Assembly: GCF_016908295.1 (NCBI RefSeq)
Contig: NZ_JAFBDO010000001.1
Coordinates: forward strand, 124,001 to 188,000
From: Thalassobacillus pellis
GTDB taxonomy: Bacteria; Bacillota; Bacilli; Bacillales; Halobacillaceae
DNA: 64,000 nt
Direction: 5' to 3'
The position numbers and the translations under genes are program-made. The first letter of the stretch is position 1; each line of letters opens with the position of its first letter. Shown here piece by piece: positions 39,901 to 47,597 of the stretch. The notes under the pieces are model-generated. The model was not told where the DNA came from. It made no database searches and saw nothing but the letters and a program-made list of their open reading frames with translations.

Positions 39901-40549
39901 CAATGATCTCTTCTCCCCTTTGATTGTGTAGACGTGATAAATCATTCAGTCCTCTTATTACATAAATTCGATCAGAGATGAAGTCCAGCAAATCGAATTT
40001 CCTTGTTATCCTGCCACCGATCAGGATTGCAGGCTTCCATTCCAATTGGCTGAAACGATGTGCAAATTGCTTTACAGCCGGCAGACGGTACGAAAGGGCT
40101 GCAGAAATACCGATCACATCCGGACGCCAGCGATTGATTTGATCAATGGCATGATCAATAGGAAGATTAGGCCCAAGATACCTGACATGCCACCCCATCT
40201 CCCGATAAAAACCGGCCACCATTTTCAACCCTAAATAATGCTGTTCTTTTTCAACACCGAGCAACAGCACTTTGTTTCCTGCTTTATCATTATTCGATTC
40301 CTTTTCCGTAAAACGATCATCCAATCGGGATACGACATAATCACATATAGCTGTCGCTAAATGTTCATCCGCCACTGTTATTTCATTGGTTTCCCATAAG
40401 ACACCGACATGATACATAGCCGGGGTGATGATATCTTCATATAAATAAAGCCTCGGATGTTCGTTTAAAAGCTCGTCGATAAATGCAACTGCCTCGTCTT
40501 CACGTCCTTGAAGAAAAAGTTCAGCCAGTTGCTCGTGACGATTTTCCAT
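39887..40549 (-). CDS. Stand-alone cobalamin-binding protein with photoreceptor motif
   Basis: 220 aa from ATG 40549 with GAGGTGA eight bases upstream. An N-terminal helical cap has LWETNEITVADEHLATAI, which is exactly W-x9-E-H, the hallmark of CarH/LitR adenosylcobalamin photoreceptors. The C-terminal Rossmann domain has EKEQHYLGLKMVA (E-x-H-x2-G, lower-axial His), RYLGPNLPIDHAI and VIGISAALSYRLP. It lacks the MerR DNA-binding domain of CarH. With the overlapping STAS gene downstream, it probably signals to a partner protein rather than to DNA. Confidence 0.85.
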   Translation of the reverse strand: MENRHEQLAELFLQGREDEAVAFIDELLNEHPRLYLYEDIITPAMYHVGVLWETNEITVADEHLATAICDYVVSRLDDRFTEKESNNDKAGNKVLLLGVEKEQHYLGLKMVAGFYREMGWHVRYLGPNLPIDHAIDQINRWRPDVIGISAALSYRLPAVKQFAHRFSQLEWKPAILIGGRITRKFDLLDFISDRIYVIRGLNDLSRLHNQRGEEIIDETS

Positions 40550-40567
40550 CAAAATAATCACCTCAGA

Positions 40568-40930
40568 TTATGAAGGGCTTTCCAAAAGCTGAATACCTTC
40601 CTGTAAATACATAATATACGTTTGTCTTTCTTTAACGCTTTCAAATTCTACCTTGTCCATTCTTTGAATTAGTCGCTTATAATTATCAACAATCAAGTCA
40701 GTCCTGACACCTCTTGATGTGAGAATGTTATTCAGCCAGAGTGTATAATCCTTGAAAAAAGCCCCGCTGCCCATCTGGTATGCAGTCTCAAGATGGTCCA
40801 GGTGATGGAAATTATCTTCGATCGTCCGTTCTTTCCCATGCTCCCCGAACTTGTCAATCAAGTTAGGAAAACTGGTATAAATATCTTCTACTACTAAATC
40901 CACAAGCTTTGACTTTTCAATGCTTTTCAT
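40568..40930 (-). CDS. Helical protein of unknown function in the B12/STAS operon
   Basis: 120 aa, all-helical, rich in charged and aromatic residues (DNFHHLDHLETAYQM, FFKDYTLWLNNILTSRG). The size and His-rich central part recall the small helical sensor domains (globin-like) at the N-termini of RsbR proteins, but no signature proves it. ATG overlaps the stop of the monooxygenase gene (ATGA), and the cobalamin gene follows after 18 bases, so the four genes are one unit. Confidence 0.6.
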   Translation of the reverse strand: MKSIEKSKLVDLVVEDIYTSFPNLIDKFGEHGKERTIEDNFHHLDHLETAYQMGSGAFFKDYTLWLNNILTSRGVRTDLIVDNYKRLIQRMDKVEFESVKERQTYIMYLQEGIQLLESPS

Positions 40931-41232
40931 TCAGCTACAACCTTGTACTTGGAAACTTTTGGAACAATTCCGGCAAGTTCTTGATCGGGATAGTTTTTTT
41001 CCAATTCATGTATTCTCTTGAATTCATCACTTCTTGCCCATGCAAGGTAATGTTCTTTAGATTCCCATTCCATATGGACGGTCAACTCTCCGGACCGTTT
41101 ATCATTTTGGAGTAACTGAAAGGAAAGAAATCCCTGTGCATTATCAACAGATCGGCTTCTGTTTCGATATATGGCAATCAGCTCCTCCGCCTTATGGGCA
41201 GGTACAATAACAGTCGAATCAACAATATACAT
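40927..41232 (-). CDS. Antibiotic-biosynthesis-monooxygenase-fold protein (heme-degrading HmoA/IsdG type)
   Basis: 101 aa, ATG with AAAGGAGAT upstream. The ferredoxin-like ABM fold shows IYRNRSRSVDNAQGFLSFQLLQ, VHMEWESKEHYLAWARSDEF and KRIHELEK. The Asn, Trp and His of IsdG/HmoA heme oxygenases have plausible counterparts (YRNRS, MEWES/LAWAR, KRIHE). It may cleave heme or handle a reactive small molecule. First gene of the four-gene unit. Confidence 0.75.
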   Translation of the reverse strand: MYIVDSTVIVPAHKAEELIAIYRNRSRSVDNAQGFLSFQLLQNDKRSGELTVHMEWESKEHYLAWARSDEFKRIHELEKNYPDQELAGIVPKVSKYKVVAE

Positions 41233-41396
41233 AATTATCTCCTTTATAACCTAACGAATTATCTAATAAGGATTTTATCATACATCCTAATACCTGTATA
41301 ATTAAGAGCCTTTTTATACATGTCTCTGCTATTCTGAAAATAATACACTATTGTGAGAGTACTATCATTTATTCATCTCCCATTGCATCACCAGGA

Positions 41397-41445
41397 CAAA
41401 AGCGGAAGCGGCCTTATTCACCATCGACCGGCATTAGAGGGTTAT
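41397..41445. repeat. Palindromic intergenic repeat, truncated copy C
   Basis: AAAAGCGGAAGCGGCCTT matches the left end of copies A and B, after which the similarity decays. Confidence 0.45.
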
Positions 41446-41475
41446 CCGTAACCATCCTTAAATTTCCATTAGAGC

Positions 41476-41512
41476 AAAAAAAGCTTGCAGGAGAACGTGT
41501 CTCCTGCAAGCT
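41476..41512 (-). terminator. Terminator of the baeRF gene
   Basis: AGCTTGCAGGAGA (41482-41494) and TCTCCTGCAAGCT (41500-41512) are exact complements; TTTTTTT follows on the minus strand. Confidence 0.9.
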
Positions 41513-41524
41513 GGCCGAGGGTTA

Positions 41525-42331
41525 CTAAACTGCTGCTACTTCTTCAATTACTTTAGATTCTTCATGATCAAGCATATTTTTATTAACGACCTCAGTGATT
41601 TCTTTATTCATGTTACTATTCAGATCCTTTGCTTCTTCTTTATCACCGACAATGTATAGACGCTCCCATTGGCGGTCTTTCGCAAGTTTATCCAGCTTTG
41701 GTGCAAGGCTTTTATACCAGCGATAACGGTTAGCTTCAAAGCGCTCTTTGAACTGGTCCTGTTTCGTACTCTTTCCACCTGACCCCATGGAAGGTTCCGC
41801 ACGGTGTGGACCGGTGTGCTGCCGCCAATCTTCGGTATCCAGATCCAATTCGAACAATTGGGTGTCCTTTAACGTACCTAATTCCGTATCAAGAACTTTG
41901 ATTGCTTCTTTTTGCGTTAAAATGATTCCTGTTTTCGGGAAGTTACTATACATTTCCCTTAATTGATCAAGTTTTGCTGTTTCTTCCCAATAAAATTCTG
42001 TTTCTACAGGCATCTGAAAGCGTTCTGCGAACCATACTGACTCATCCGCTGTCGCAAAGATGACCAAACTCTTACTAAAATTCTGTTCATTGTTATGAAC
42101 GAAATTCTCTACTTTTTCCTTTATCGCCCAAAAATTGCGTTTTTCATCTGAATCACCATCTTCCTGAAGATAGCTTTCAAAATTGTTCAAACCATTCTTC
42201 AGGTGAATTTTCCACTCTCCACCCTGTTGATCCGGGTCGGAAGGATCCGTATTTAAATACATACTGAACACGCGTTGTGGTTTTTCTAAATATACACTTT
42301 CCAGCTTTTTAATTTGCTTATTCATATCCAT
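41525..42331 (-). CDS. Bacterial aeRF1-like (VLRF1/baeRF family) protein
   Basis: 268 aa. N-terminal KPQRVFSMYLNTDPSDPDQQGG and the middle FFWAIKEKV/KSLVIFATADESVWF resemble the bacterial homologues of archaeal/eukaryotic release factor 1 (baeRF/VLRF1). The stretch HRAEPSMGSGGKSTKQDQFKE corresponds to the linker where aeRF1 proteins carry the GGQ-type loop; here it reads GSGGK. The C-terminal part has RLYIVGDKEEAKDL. Such proteins are thought to act in ribosome rescue. The start codon has AAAGGAG 13 bases upstream, rather far. Confidence 0.7.
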   Translation of the reverse strand: MDMNKQIKKLESVYLEKPQRVFSMYLNTDPSDPDQQGGEWKIHLKNGLNNFESYLQEDGDSDEKRNFWAIKEKVENFVHNNEQNFSKSLVIFATADESVWFAERFQMPVETEFYWEETAKLDQLREMYSNFPKTGIILTQKEAIKVLDTELGTLKDTQLFELDLDTEDWRQHTGPHRAEPSMGSGGKSTKQDQFKERFEANRYRWYKSLAPKLDKLAKDRQWERLYIVGDKEEAKDLNSNMNKEITEVVNKNMLDHEESKVIEEVAAV

Positions 42332-42736
42332 AAGACTCGATCTACTCCTTTACAATGTCAGTTTGTTCTACTACCTATGTAACCGGCACACCCGAGCCTC
42401 AAACATGTATACGATATAAAGTTACGCTAATGTATAAAGTAATGCCTGCAGAGAGACAATGAGGTTTCTCTGCAAGCTAAAAACCAAAAGATTTTTCGAC
42501 ACGAATATACATGCGATTACAAATTGTAATATAAATTTAATTTATTGCAAACTTCTTGCGCACGTGAAATATCCGCGGCGATTTCTGCGTGTTTTCCCAG
42601 AAATTATATAGTGATACGGTTAATGAAATAGGATTTTAGTGATAGAATAAAAAAATGAATCAAAGGTGGGAGTTTGATTGCAGAGCATAAAGTCTATACA
42701 CTAATAAAAAGAATCCCCCATGAAGGAGATACACGA
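42332..42736. other. Intergenic with a small hairpin
   Basis: No gene seen. TGCAGAGA (42447-42454) and TCTCTGCA (42467-42474) form an 8-bp stem; the rest is AT-rich and presumably holds the divergent promoters of the flanking genes. Confidence 0.4.
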
Positions 42737-44206
42737 ATGAAAGCTGCGGAATTACTCAACCAAATCCAACATCTAAGTCCTAGCAACCCTTCTGATACCT
42801 ATAACATGGAAATCGCAGATATTGCCTGTGATTCGCGTGAAGTAAAACCGGGGTCATTATTCGTTGCTATAAAAGGACATACCGTAGACGGTCATAATTA
42901 CATAAACATGGCTATGGACCGGGGGGCTTCCTTAATTATTGGTGAACAAGAAGTTGGAGACACCTCCCTTCCCTATGTGCGGGTTCCTGACAGCAGAAAA
43001 GCACTTGCTCAGGCCGCGAAAGCCTATTATATGACTAATAAACGCTCCCCGGTTCTTATTGGAATAACTGGAACAAATGGAAAAACAACCACTTCTTATA
43101 TGTTAAAAAATATTTTTGAACAGTCTGGTCACACCTGCTCTATTTTCGGGACTGTTTCTTATATTGTAAATAAACAGGCTCATGAGTCATTCAATTCCAC
43201 TCCTGATCCGTTGACACTTTATAAATTCTTAGCTGAAAGTAATGATGACATAGCTATCCTCGAGGTTTCTTCCCATGGAATAAAGCAGGAGCGTGTTCAT
43301 GCTTTGGAATTTGATCACTTGATTTTTACAAACCTTGGGCATGATCACCTTGACTATCACCATTCGATGGAAGATTATTTTGAAACAAAAGCAAGTTTAT
43401 TCGAACAGTTGAAGAGTAATGGAAAAGCTGTCATCTATACCGGTCAGGATTGGGGAAAAACACTTGCCAGCCGTTTAAGAAAGCAGGGAAAACGAGTATA
43501 CACAGCCGATTCTGATATTAGTGACGACATCATCATTGATGCTGATGGACAAAAAATCATAATTGGAAGTGAAGAAATATCATTACAACTTCAGCTGCCT
43601 GGACGTCATAATTTTCATAATGCCACTTTTGCTGCTTTTACTTCCTATTTAGCAGGAGTAGATTGGGATTCAATCCGACATACCCTAGAAGCAAAACTGC
43701 ATGTGCCAGGCAGATTCGAGCAATATGAACACCCAAGTGGGGCAACAGTGATTGTCGATTACGCCCATACGGCCGACGCCCTTGAAAATATTCTTTCGAC
43801 AGCACATGCCGGTGGAGCACACCGAATCTTTCATGTTTTCGGATTCCGGGGAGGAAGAGATCAAAGCAAGCGTAAAGCCATGATTGAAACGACTGCTTCC
43901 TATTCTTCCCTCTATATACTGACTGCCGATGACTTGAATGAGGTAAGCAGTTCAACAATGGAAAAAGAGCTCCAGTACCTTCAGGAGAAATATGGTACTG
44001 AAAGTGGACAAGTGATTTATGACCGCACAGAAGCAATAAAGTTTGCTTGGGACCGTGCTCAACAAGGCGACTGGATCGTCATAACAGGTAAAGGCCATGA
44101 AAATTACCAGCAAAGATATAAATTTGCTGTCGAGTCAGATGTAGCGTGTATTAAATTCTTTCGCCACTTTTCCAAACACCCTAATAAAAAATTGATTCAA
44201 AGCTGA
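42737..44206 (+). CDS. MurE-like Mur ligase, paralogue lacking the DNPR motif
   Basis: 489 aa from ATG 42737 with AAGGAGA upstream. Domains of UDP-MurNAc-tripeptide synthetase are present: DIACDSREVKPGSLFVAIKG, ATP loop IGITGTNGKTTTSYML, NLGHDHLDYHHSMEDYFETK, DYAHTADALENIL and VFGFRGGRDQSKRKAMIE. Where diaminopimelate-adding MurE has DNPR, this protein reads TADDLNEV, so the amino acid added may differ. The gene is alone, not in a dcw cluster, so it is probably a second, non-essential MurE-type ligase. Confidence 0.85.
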   Translation: MKAAELLNQIQHLSPSNPSDTYNMEIADIACDSREVKPGSLFVAIKGHTVDGHNYINMAMDRGASLIIGEQEVGDTSLPYVRVPDSRKALAQAAKAYYMTNKRSPVLIGITGTNGKTTTSYMLKNIFEQSGHTCSIFGTVSYIVNKQAHESFNSTPDPLTLYKFLAESNDDIAILEVSSHGIKQERVHALEFDHLIFTNLGHDHLDYHHSMEDYFETKASLFEQLKSNGKAVIYTGQDWGKTLASRLRKQGKRVYTADSDISDDIIIDADGQKIIIGSEEISLQLQLPGRHNFHNATFAAFTSYLAGVDWDSIRHTLEAKLHVPGRFEQYEHPSGATVIVDYAHTADALENILSTAHAGGAHRIFHVFGFRGGRDQSKRKAMIETTASYSSLYILTADDLNEVSSSTMEKELQYLQEKYGTESGQVIYDRTEAIKFAWDRAQQGDWIVITGKGHENYQQRYKFAVESDVACIKFFRHFSKHPNKKLIQS

Positions 44207-44218
44207 CTACCATCGACC

Positions 44219-44252
44219 ATAAAGTCTGCTCTCTTATTAGAGCAGGCTTTTC
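44219..44252 (+). terminator. Terminator after the murE-like gene
   Basis: AAGTCTGCTCT and AGAGCAGGCTT pair around CTTATT with one G-T pair, then TTTCTT. Confidence 0.75.
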
Positions 44253-44325
44253 TTGTACATCTTAATTAATACTATAACATATCTACATCCATATATTGTA
44301 AACTTTTATATACTTCTCATAAGAA

Positions 44326-44356
44326 AAGGGCCCACTTTTTTCGGTGTGGCCCTTTC
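44326..44356 (-). terminator. Terminator after yfhD
   Basis: AAGGGCCCAC and GTGTGGCCCTT pair with a small bulge; TTTTCTT follows on the minus strand. Confidence 0.65.
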
Positions 44357-44359
44357 CTG

Positions 44360-44539
44360 TTAATTTTTCGCTCGTTCATCTGCAGCTTTTGCGCGCTCTT
44401 GTGCTTCTCTGTCCTGCTGATCCGCCAATTCTCGTGAAAATTCCACATCGATACCATCACTATCTTTTTCATATTTTGGCGTCTGAGGTAAGGAGGCATC
44501 ATTCTTTCCATTTGCCTTTCTACGGTCATCTCTTCCCAT
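44360..44539 (-). CDS. YfhD family small protein
   Basis: 59 aa from ATG 44539 with AGAGGTGG upstream. MGRDDRRKANGKNDASLPQ followed by DGIDVEFSRELADQQDREAQERAKAADER is the YfhD family pattern. These small hydrophilic proteins occur only in spore-forming Bacilli and are probably packed in the spore; function unknown. Single gene with its own terminator. Confidence 0.88.
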   Translation of the reverse strand: MGRDDRRKANGKNDASLPQTPKYEKDSDGIDVEFSRELADQQDREAQERAKAADERAKN

Positions 44540-44650
44540 GTCATCCACCTCTTTTCTTATATTCTCGGCTTTATTTTGCGTAAAAAAGATTGCTGTCATT
44601 CTTAATTGTTGAAACTTGCCAATGATTACGCAATAATAAAGAAAAATGAA

Positions 44651-44777
44651 CAGAAGTGTTTCCTAGGGTTCCGCAGCAAAGGTTGTGCTGGGCTGGTCCA
44701 AGAGGAAGCCCACAGTAATACTGTGACACGGAGGGACAAAAGCCCGGGAGATATCAAGATATGATATCTCTTTTTTT
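44651..44777 (+). ncRNA. Guanidine-I (ykkC) riboswitch
   Basis: The aptamer core is unmistakable: CCTAGGGTTCCG (44662-44673), CTGGTCCAAGAG (44693-44704), then ACACGGAGGGACAAAAG and CCCGGGAGA. Its 3' end overlaps the first arm of an intrinsic terminator: GAGATATC (44748-44755), GATATCTC (44763-44770) and a T-run at 44771-44777. Guanidinium binding should hold the aptamer and prevent the terminator, turning on the two SMR transporter genes just downstream. Confidence 0.96.
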
Positions 44778-44801
44778 ATTTTTGAAATAGAGGTGAGAAG
44801 A

Positions 44802-45146
44802 ATGAAGGCAACTTGGTACAAGGTAGTACTTGCTGCTTTATTTGAAGTCGGGTGGGTTATAGGATTGAAGCATTCCAATAACAGTTGGGAATGGATCGGC
44901 ACAGGAATTGCTATTGCTGTCAGCTTCTATTATTTGGTTACAGCTGGAAAAAACCTTCCTGTAGGAACGGTATATGCTGTTTTCGTCGGTCTCGGTACTA
45001 CCGGAACCGTCATCTGTGAAATTTTATTTTTTGGAGTACCTGCCGACGCAGATAAACTTATGTGGATTGCCCTTTTAGTTATGGGAATAATCGGATTAAA
45101 ACTGGTTACTGACATTTCGGAAGGAAAGGAGAAAGAAATAAATTGA
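44802..45146 (+). CDS. SMR-family guanidinium exporter, subunit 1
   Basis: 114 aa from ATG 44802 with GAGGTG upstream. Four helices with LAALFEVGWVIGLKHSNN (the essential membrane Glu of small multidrug resistance proteins) and LPVGTVYAVFVGLGTTGTV. With the next gene it forms a paired Gdx-type heterodimer exporting guanidinium in exchange for protons. It is directly under the guanidine riboswitch. Confidence 0.92.
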   Translation: MKATWYKVVLAALFEVGWVIGLKHSNNSWEWIGTGIAIAVSFYYLVTAGKNLPVGTVYAVFVGLGTTGTVICEILFFGVPADADKLMWIALLVMGIIGLKLVTDISEGKEKEIN

Positions 45147-45457
45147 GCTGGCTCTATTTAATATTAGCAGGCGGATTCGAAATGACAGGGATTACGATGA
45201 TTAACAAACTCAACAAGGATCGTTCCTTCCTTGCCTTACTGTATATGATTATTCCAATGGCCGCGAGTTTTTTATTCCTGTCGAAAGCAATGGATGAATT
45301 GCCAATGGGAACTGCTTATGCTGTCTGGACGGGCATCGGAGCCTGCGGCAGTACAATATTAGGAATGCTTTTCTTCCGAGAGCCGGCAGACTGGAAGCGG
45401 ATGTTATGCCTCTTCATAATTATCTTTGCCACAGTCGGACTGAAATTATCTTCCTGA
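45143..45457 (+). CDS. SMR-family guanidinium exporter, subunit 2
   Basis: 104 aa from TTG 45143, overlapping the previous stop (TTGA), with AAAGGAG upstream. Four helices with LAGGFEMTGITMINK (membrane Glu) and LPMGTAYAVWTGIGACGST. It is the second half of the paired SMR exporter, as in YkkC/YkkD. Confidence 0.92.
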   Translation: MSWLYLILAGGFEMTGITMINKLNKDRSFLALLYMIIPMAASFLFLSKAMDELPMGTAYAVWTGIGACGSTILGMLFFREPADWKRMLCLFIIIFATVGLKLSS

Positions 45458-45488
45458 AAAAAAGCTGTCCCAAAACGCCTCTTTAAAA

Positions 45489-45527
45489 TTAAAAACCACC
45501 AAGAAGTTTACTTTCTTTGCGGTTTTT
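45489..45527 (+). terminator. Probable terminator after the exporter genes
   Basis: AAAAACCACCAAGAA and TTTCTTTGCGGTTTTT pair with a few mismatches, followed by TTTTTT. Confidence 0.55.
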
Positions 45528-45574
45528 TCGTACTTTAGGTAAGTTCAACTTTGTTAAAGGATTAAAGTATAAAA

Positions 45575-45621
45575 AAAGGCTGCCCCTATAAGTTTTTTCA
45601 GACTTATAGGGGCAGCCCTTT
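45575..45621. terminator. Bidirectional terminator
   Basis: AAGGCTGCCCCTATAAGT and ACTTATAGGGGCAGCCCTT form a long stem with A- and T-runs on both sides; it ends the Lin0512 gene on the minus strand. Confidence 0.88.
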
Positions 45622-45624
45622 GTA

Positions 45625-45990
45625 TTAATACCCCACTTCAACAGACGCATTTACAATATACATCAGATCGTTGGAATCATTTTTATCTTCGAGTACTATA
45701 CCACTTGTAGTAGCCATACCACCTTCAACTACTTCTACGGAAACATTTCCATATGGTATCGTCTCTTTCACTTCCTTTTCGTCCAATTGATTATGGTCCT
45801 TGGGAATTGCCAATTTCACATTCACTTTCATATTATCCAGTGACTGTTCTGGGAGGGCCTGTTCGACCCCTGGCATAGAATTGAAATGAATCGCGTCCTT
45901 CACTGCACGTACGGAAGCCTTTGTGACATTCTGGCCGTGAACGTCAATCCCCATTCCTGTTTGAATGAATAATACTTTATCCAATCTCAT
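45625..45990 (-). CDS. Lin0512 family conserved protein
   Basis: 121 aa from ATG 45990 (AGGAGG four bases upstream; GTG 45993 is the alternative). The family pattern is visible: FIQTGMGIDVHGQNVTKASVRAVKDAIHFNSMPG and VKLAIPKDHNQLD. Lin0512 proteins are about 115 aa, widespread and uncharacterised, probably oligomeric. Single gene. Confidence 0.85.
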   Translation of the reverse strand: MRLDKVLFIQTGMGIDVHGQNVTKASVRAVKDAIHFNSMPGVEQALPEQSLDNMKVNVKLAIPKDHNQLDEKEVKETIPYGNVSVEVVEGGMATTSGIVLEDKNDSNDLMYIVNASVEVGY

Positions 45991-45993
45991 CAC

Positions 45994-46316
45994 TCCTCCT
46001 AGTTAAAAATAGATATTGTATCCTGATTCTCTTGTCACTTTTTTTGCCTTCATTCATTCCATATCCTTGTTTCTCCCTAGCAAATCATATTTTCTGATAA
46101 ATAATATATTTGTAATATTTGTCATATTATGAGGCGTCTTTCTCCCAATTCCCCCACCATTATCGCATTTCCCAAAAATCCGCTTTTAAAATTAAATGTA
46201 ATATATTCCAGTACTGGCATCACAGTCTTTTCGACCTAGTTTCTGCCTGATTATTTCGGGTATCCAAAGATTAAGGTCATCAGCAAAGATGGACGTTCAC
46301 GCAAAGGAGGTATCGC
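45994..46316. other. Intergenic region upstream of the gas vesicle operon
   Basis: No gene. AT-rich in the first half; the second half holds a sigma-B-like promoter (46239-46263) and a strong AAAGGAGGT before gvpQ. Confidence 0.6.
46239..46263 (+). promoter_or_regulatory. Sigma-B-like promoter of the gas vesicle operon
   Basis: GTTTCT (46239-46244), 13-base spacer, GGGTAT (46258-46263). The consensus is GTTTAA-N12-15-GGGTAT. The start of transcription would be about 46270, leaving a leader of about 45 bases before gvpQ. No comparable sigma-A promoter was seen nearer. Confidence 0.6.
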
Positions 46317-46916
46317 ATGGGTACTACTGAAAAAATCAAAAACAATTCCGGAACCAGCAGTTTGGCAGGGAGTGTTGCGCTAGCAGCGTCATCGTTGCTT
46401 CACCCAAAAGTCCGAAAGGGTGTCAAAAAAGGTGCGAGTAAATCTACCTCTTATATGAGTAAAAAATTCCCTCGCTTCTCAAGAGCGGTTAAACGAGCTG
46501 ATGACCCAGTGGATTTTAAAGAAGAAGCAGAAGATGAAATCCACGATGAAATCACGGATCGGATGCGTGAAAATTTCAAAAGAAAGCTCCAGTCCAAAGT
46601 GAATGATGCATCCGAAAGTTTACAAGCCGCTAAGGAGGAAAACGCTGAAAAAGTTCATTCCAATGCAGAAGATGTACAGGAAAAAGCACAAAATGCATTG
46701 TTGAAATTTCGTGAAAAGCTAGCCGGAGTTAAAGAAGCCGGTGAAGATTTTCAGGAAAAAATGAATGATAAAGGAACTTCCAGCAACAGCATTGATGGCG
46801 TGAATGATATTAAAGGGGCTAAAGACATTAAAAGTTCAACCAATATCAAAAGTTCTAACCAGATCAAAGGGCCTCAAAATATCAAACACCCTTCAAATAC
46901 AAAATCTACCAGTTAA
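46317..46916 (+). CDS. gvpQ: Gas vesicle protein GvpQ
   Basis: 199 aa, ATG with AAAGGAGGT. The N-terminal part has SLAGSVALAASSLLHPKVRKG and a basic stretch, then a long charged helix (residues 85-155), as in GvpQ of Bacillus megaterium. The last 36 residues are six copies of a six-residue unit starting D/N/Q-I/T-K. GvpQ is an accessory protein of the Bacillus gas vesicle cluster; its job is unclear. First gene of the operon. Confidence 0.75.
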   Translation: MGTTEKIKNNSGTSSLAGSVALAASSLLHPKVRKGVKKGASKSTSYMSKKFPRFSRAVKRADDPVDFKEEAEDEIHDEITDRMRENFKRKLQSKVNDASESLQAAKEENAEKVHSNAEDVQEKAQNALLKFREKLAGVKEAGEDFQEKMNDKGTSSNSIDGVNDIKGAKDIKSSTNIKSSNQIKGPQNIKHPSNTKSTS

Positions 46917-46943
46917 ATCATTATCAGAAAGGGGTATTTACAA

Positions 46944-47240
46944 ATGGCAGTACAGAAGACAACGGATAGTTCCAGTCTTGCAGAAGTTATTGACAGAATT
47001 TTGGATAAGGGTATTGTAATTGATGCCTTCGCACGCGTTTCTGTAGTGGGAATCGAGCTCGTAACGGTAGAAGCTAGAGTCGTCATTGCAAGTGTCGACA
47101 CCTGGTTACGTTATGCAGAAGCTGTCGGATTACTGCGTGATGAAGTAGAAGAAGAAGGATTATCTAACAGGCTGTCTGCACGAACAGATAGCACATCAAG
47201 CTCTGGGCAAACCAACGAACGAAGTGAATTCAGCATTTAG
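46944..47240 (+). CDS. gvpB: Gas vesicle major structural protein GvpB/GvpA
   Basis: 98 aa. The GvpA core is fully conserved: [39 protein letters not shown] and [16 protein letters not shown], followed by a Ser/Thr-rich tail. It polymerises into the ribbed gas vesicle wall. Only one such GvpA-class gene is in the cluster, whereas B. megaterium has gvpA and gvpB; its place after gvpQ matches gvpB. Confidence 0.95.
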   Translation: MAVQKTTDSSSLAEVIDRILDKGIVIDAFARVSVVGIELVTVEARVVIASVDTWLRYAEAVGLLRDEVEEEGLSNRLSARTDSTSSSGQTNERSEFSI

Positions 47241-47314
47241 CATGACGAGAGTCAGAGTGTGATGCTCTGACTCTCCTCTCTGCTTTATTGTATTTATTGA
47301 AGGAGGATTTTTTC

Positions 47315-47581
47315 ATGAAGGTAATGGACGAAGTAAACCAATTTTTCAATGAACACATAGCTCCTCCCCATAAAATCATTTCCGTCAGGGAGCGGGAAGA
47401 GGATGACAAGGAAGGTTATCGTGCTCTGGTTGAGGTCATTGAAGAGAAAGAATATATGAAAAAGTACGCCAATGACCAGATGGTTGGCCTATATGAAGTG
47501 TTTTTAAATAAAGAGTCGGAGGTCACTGGATTTTCGCGGATCAGCCTCCGGTATCGTAGTGACTTGGAAGAGCAATCCTGA
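47315..47581 (+). CDS. gvpR: Gas vesicle protein GvpO (GvpR)
   Basis: 88 aa from ATG 47315 with AAGGAGG upstream. Its pattern (HKIISVREREEDDKEGYRALVEVIE, VGLYEVFLNKESEVTGFSRISLRYRS) is the GvpO/GvpR family. In B. megaterium the gene at this place is called gvpR; in haloarchaea GvpO affects gvp expression. Same operon. Confidence 0.85.
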   Translation: MKVMDEVNQFFNEHIAPPHKIISVREREEDDKEGYRALVEVIEEKEYMKKYANDQMVGLYEVFLNKESEVTGFSRISLRYRSDLEEQS

Positions 47582-47597
47582 TGCGGGGTGAACATTC

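Noticed and set aside
46806-46913. Tandem repeat as a CRISPR array or intergenic element
   Set aside because: The repeats are in frame within gvpQ and have no spacers.
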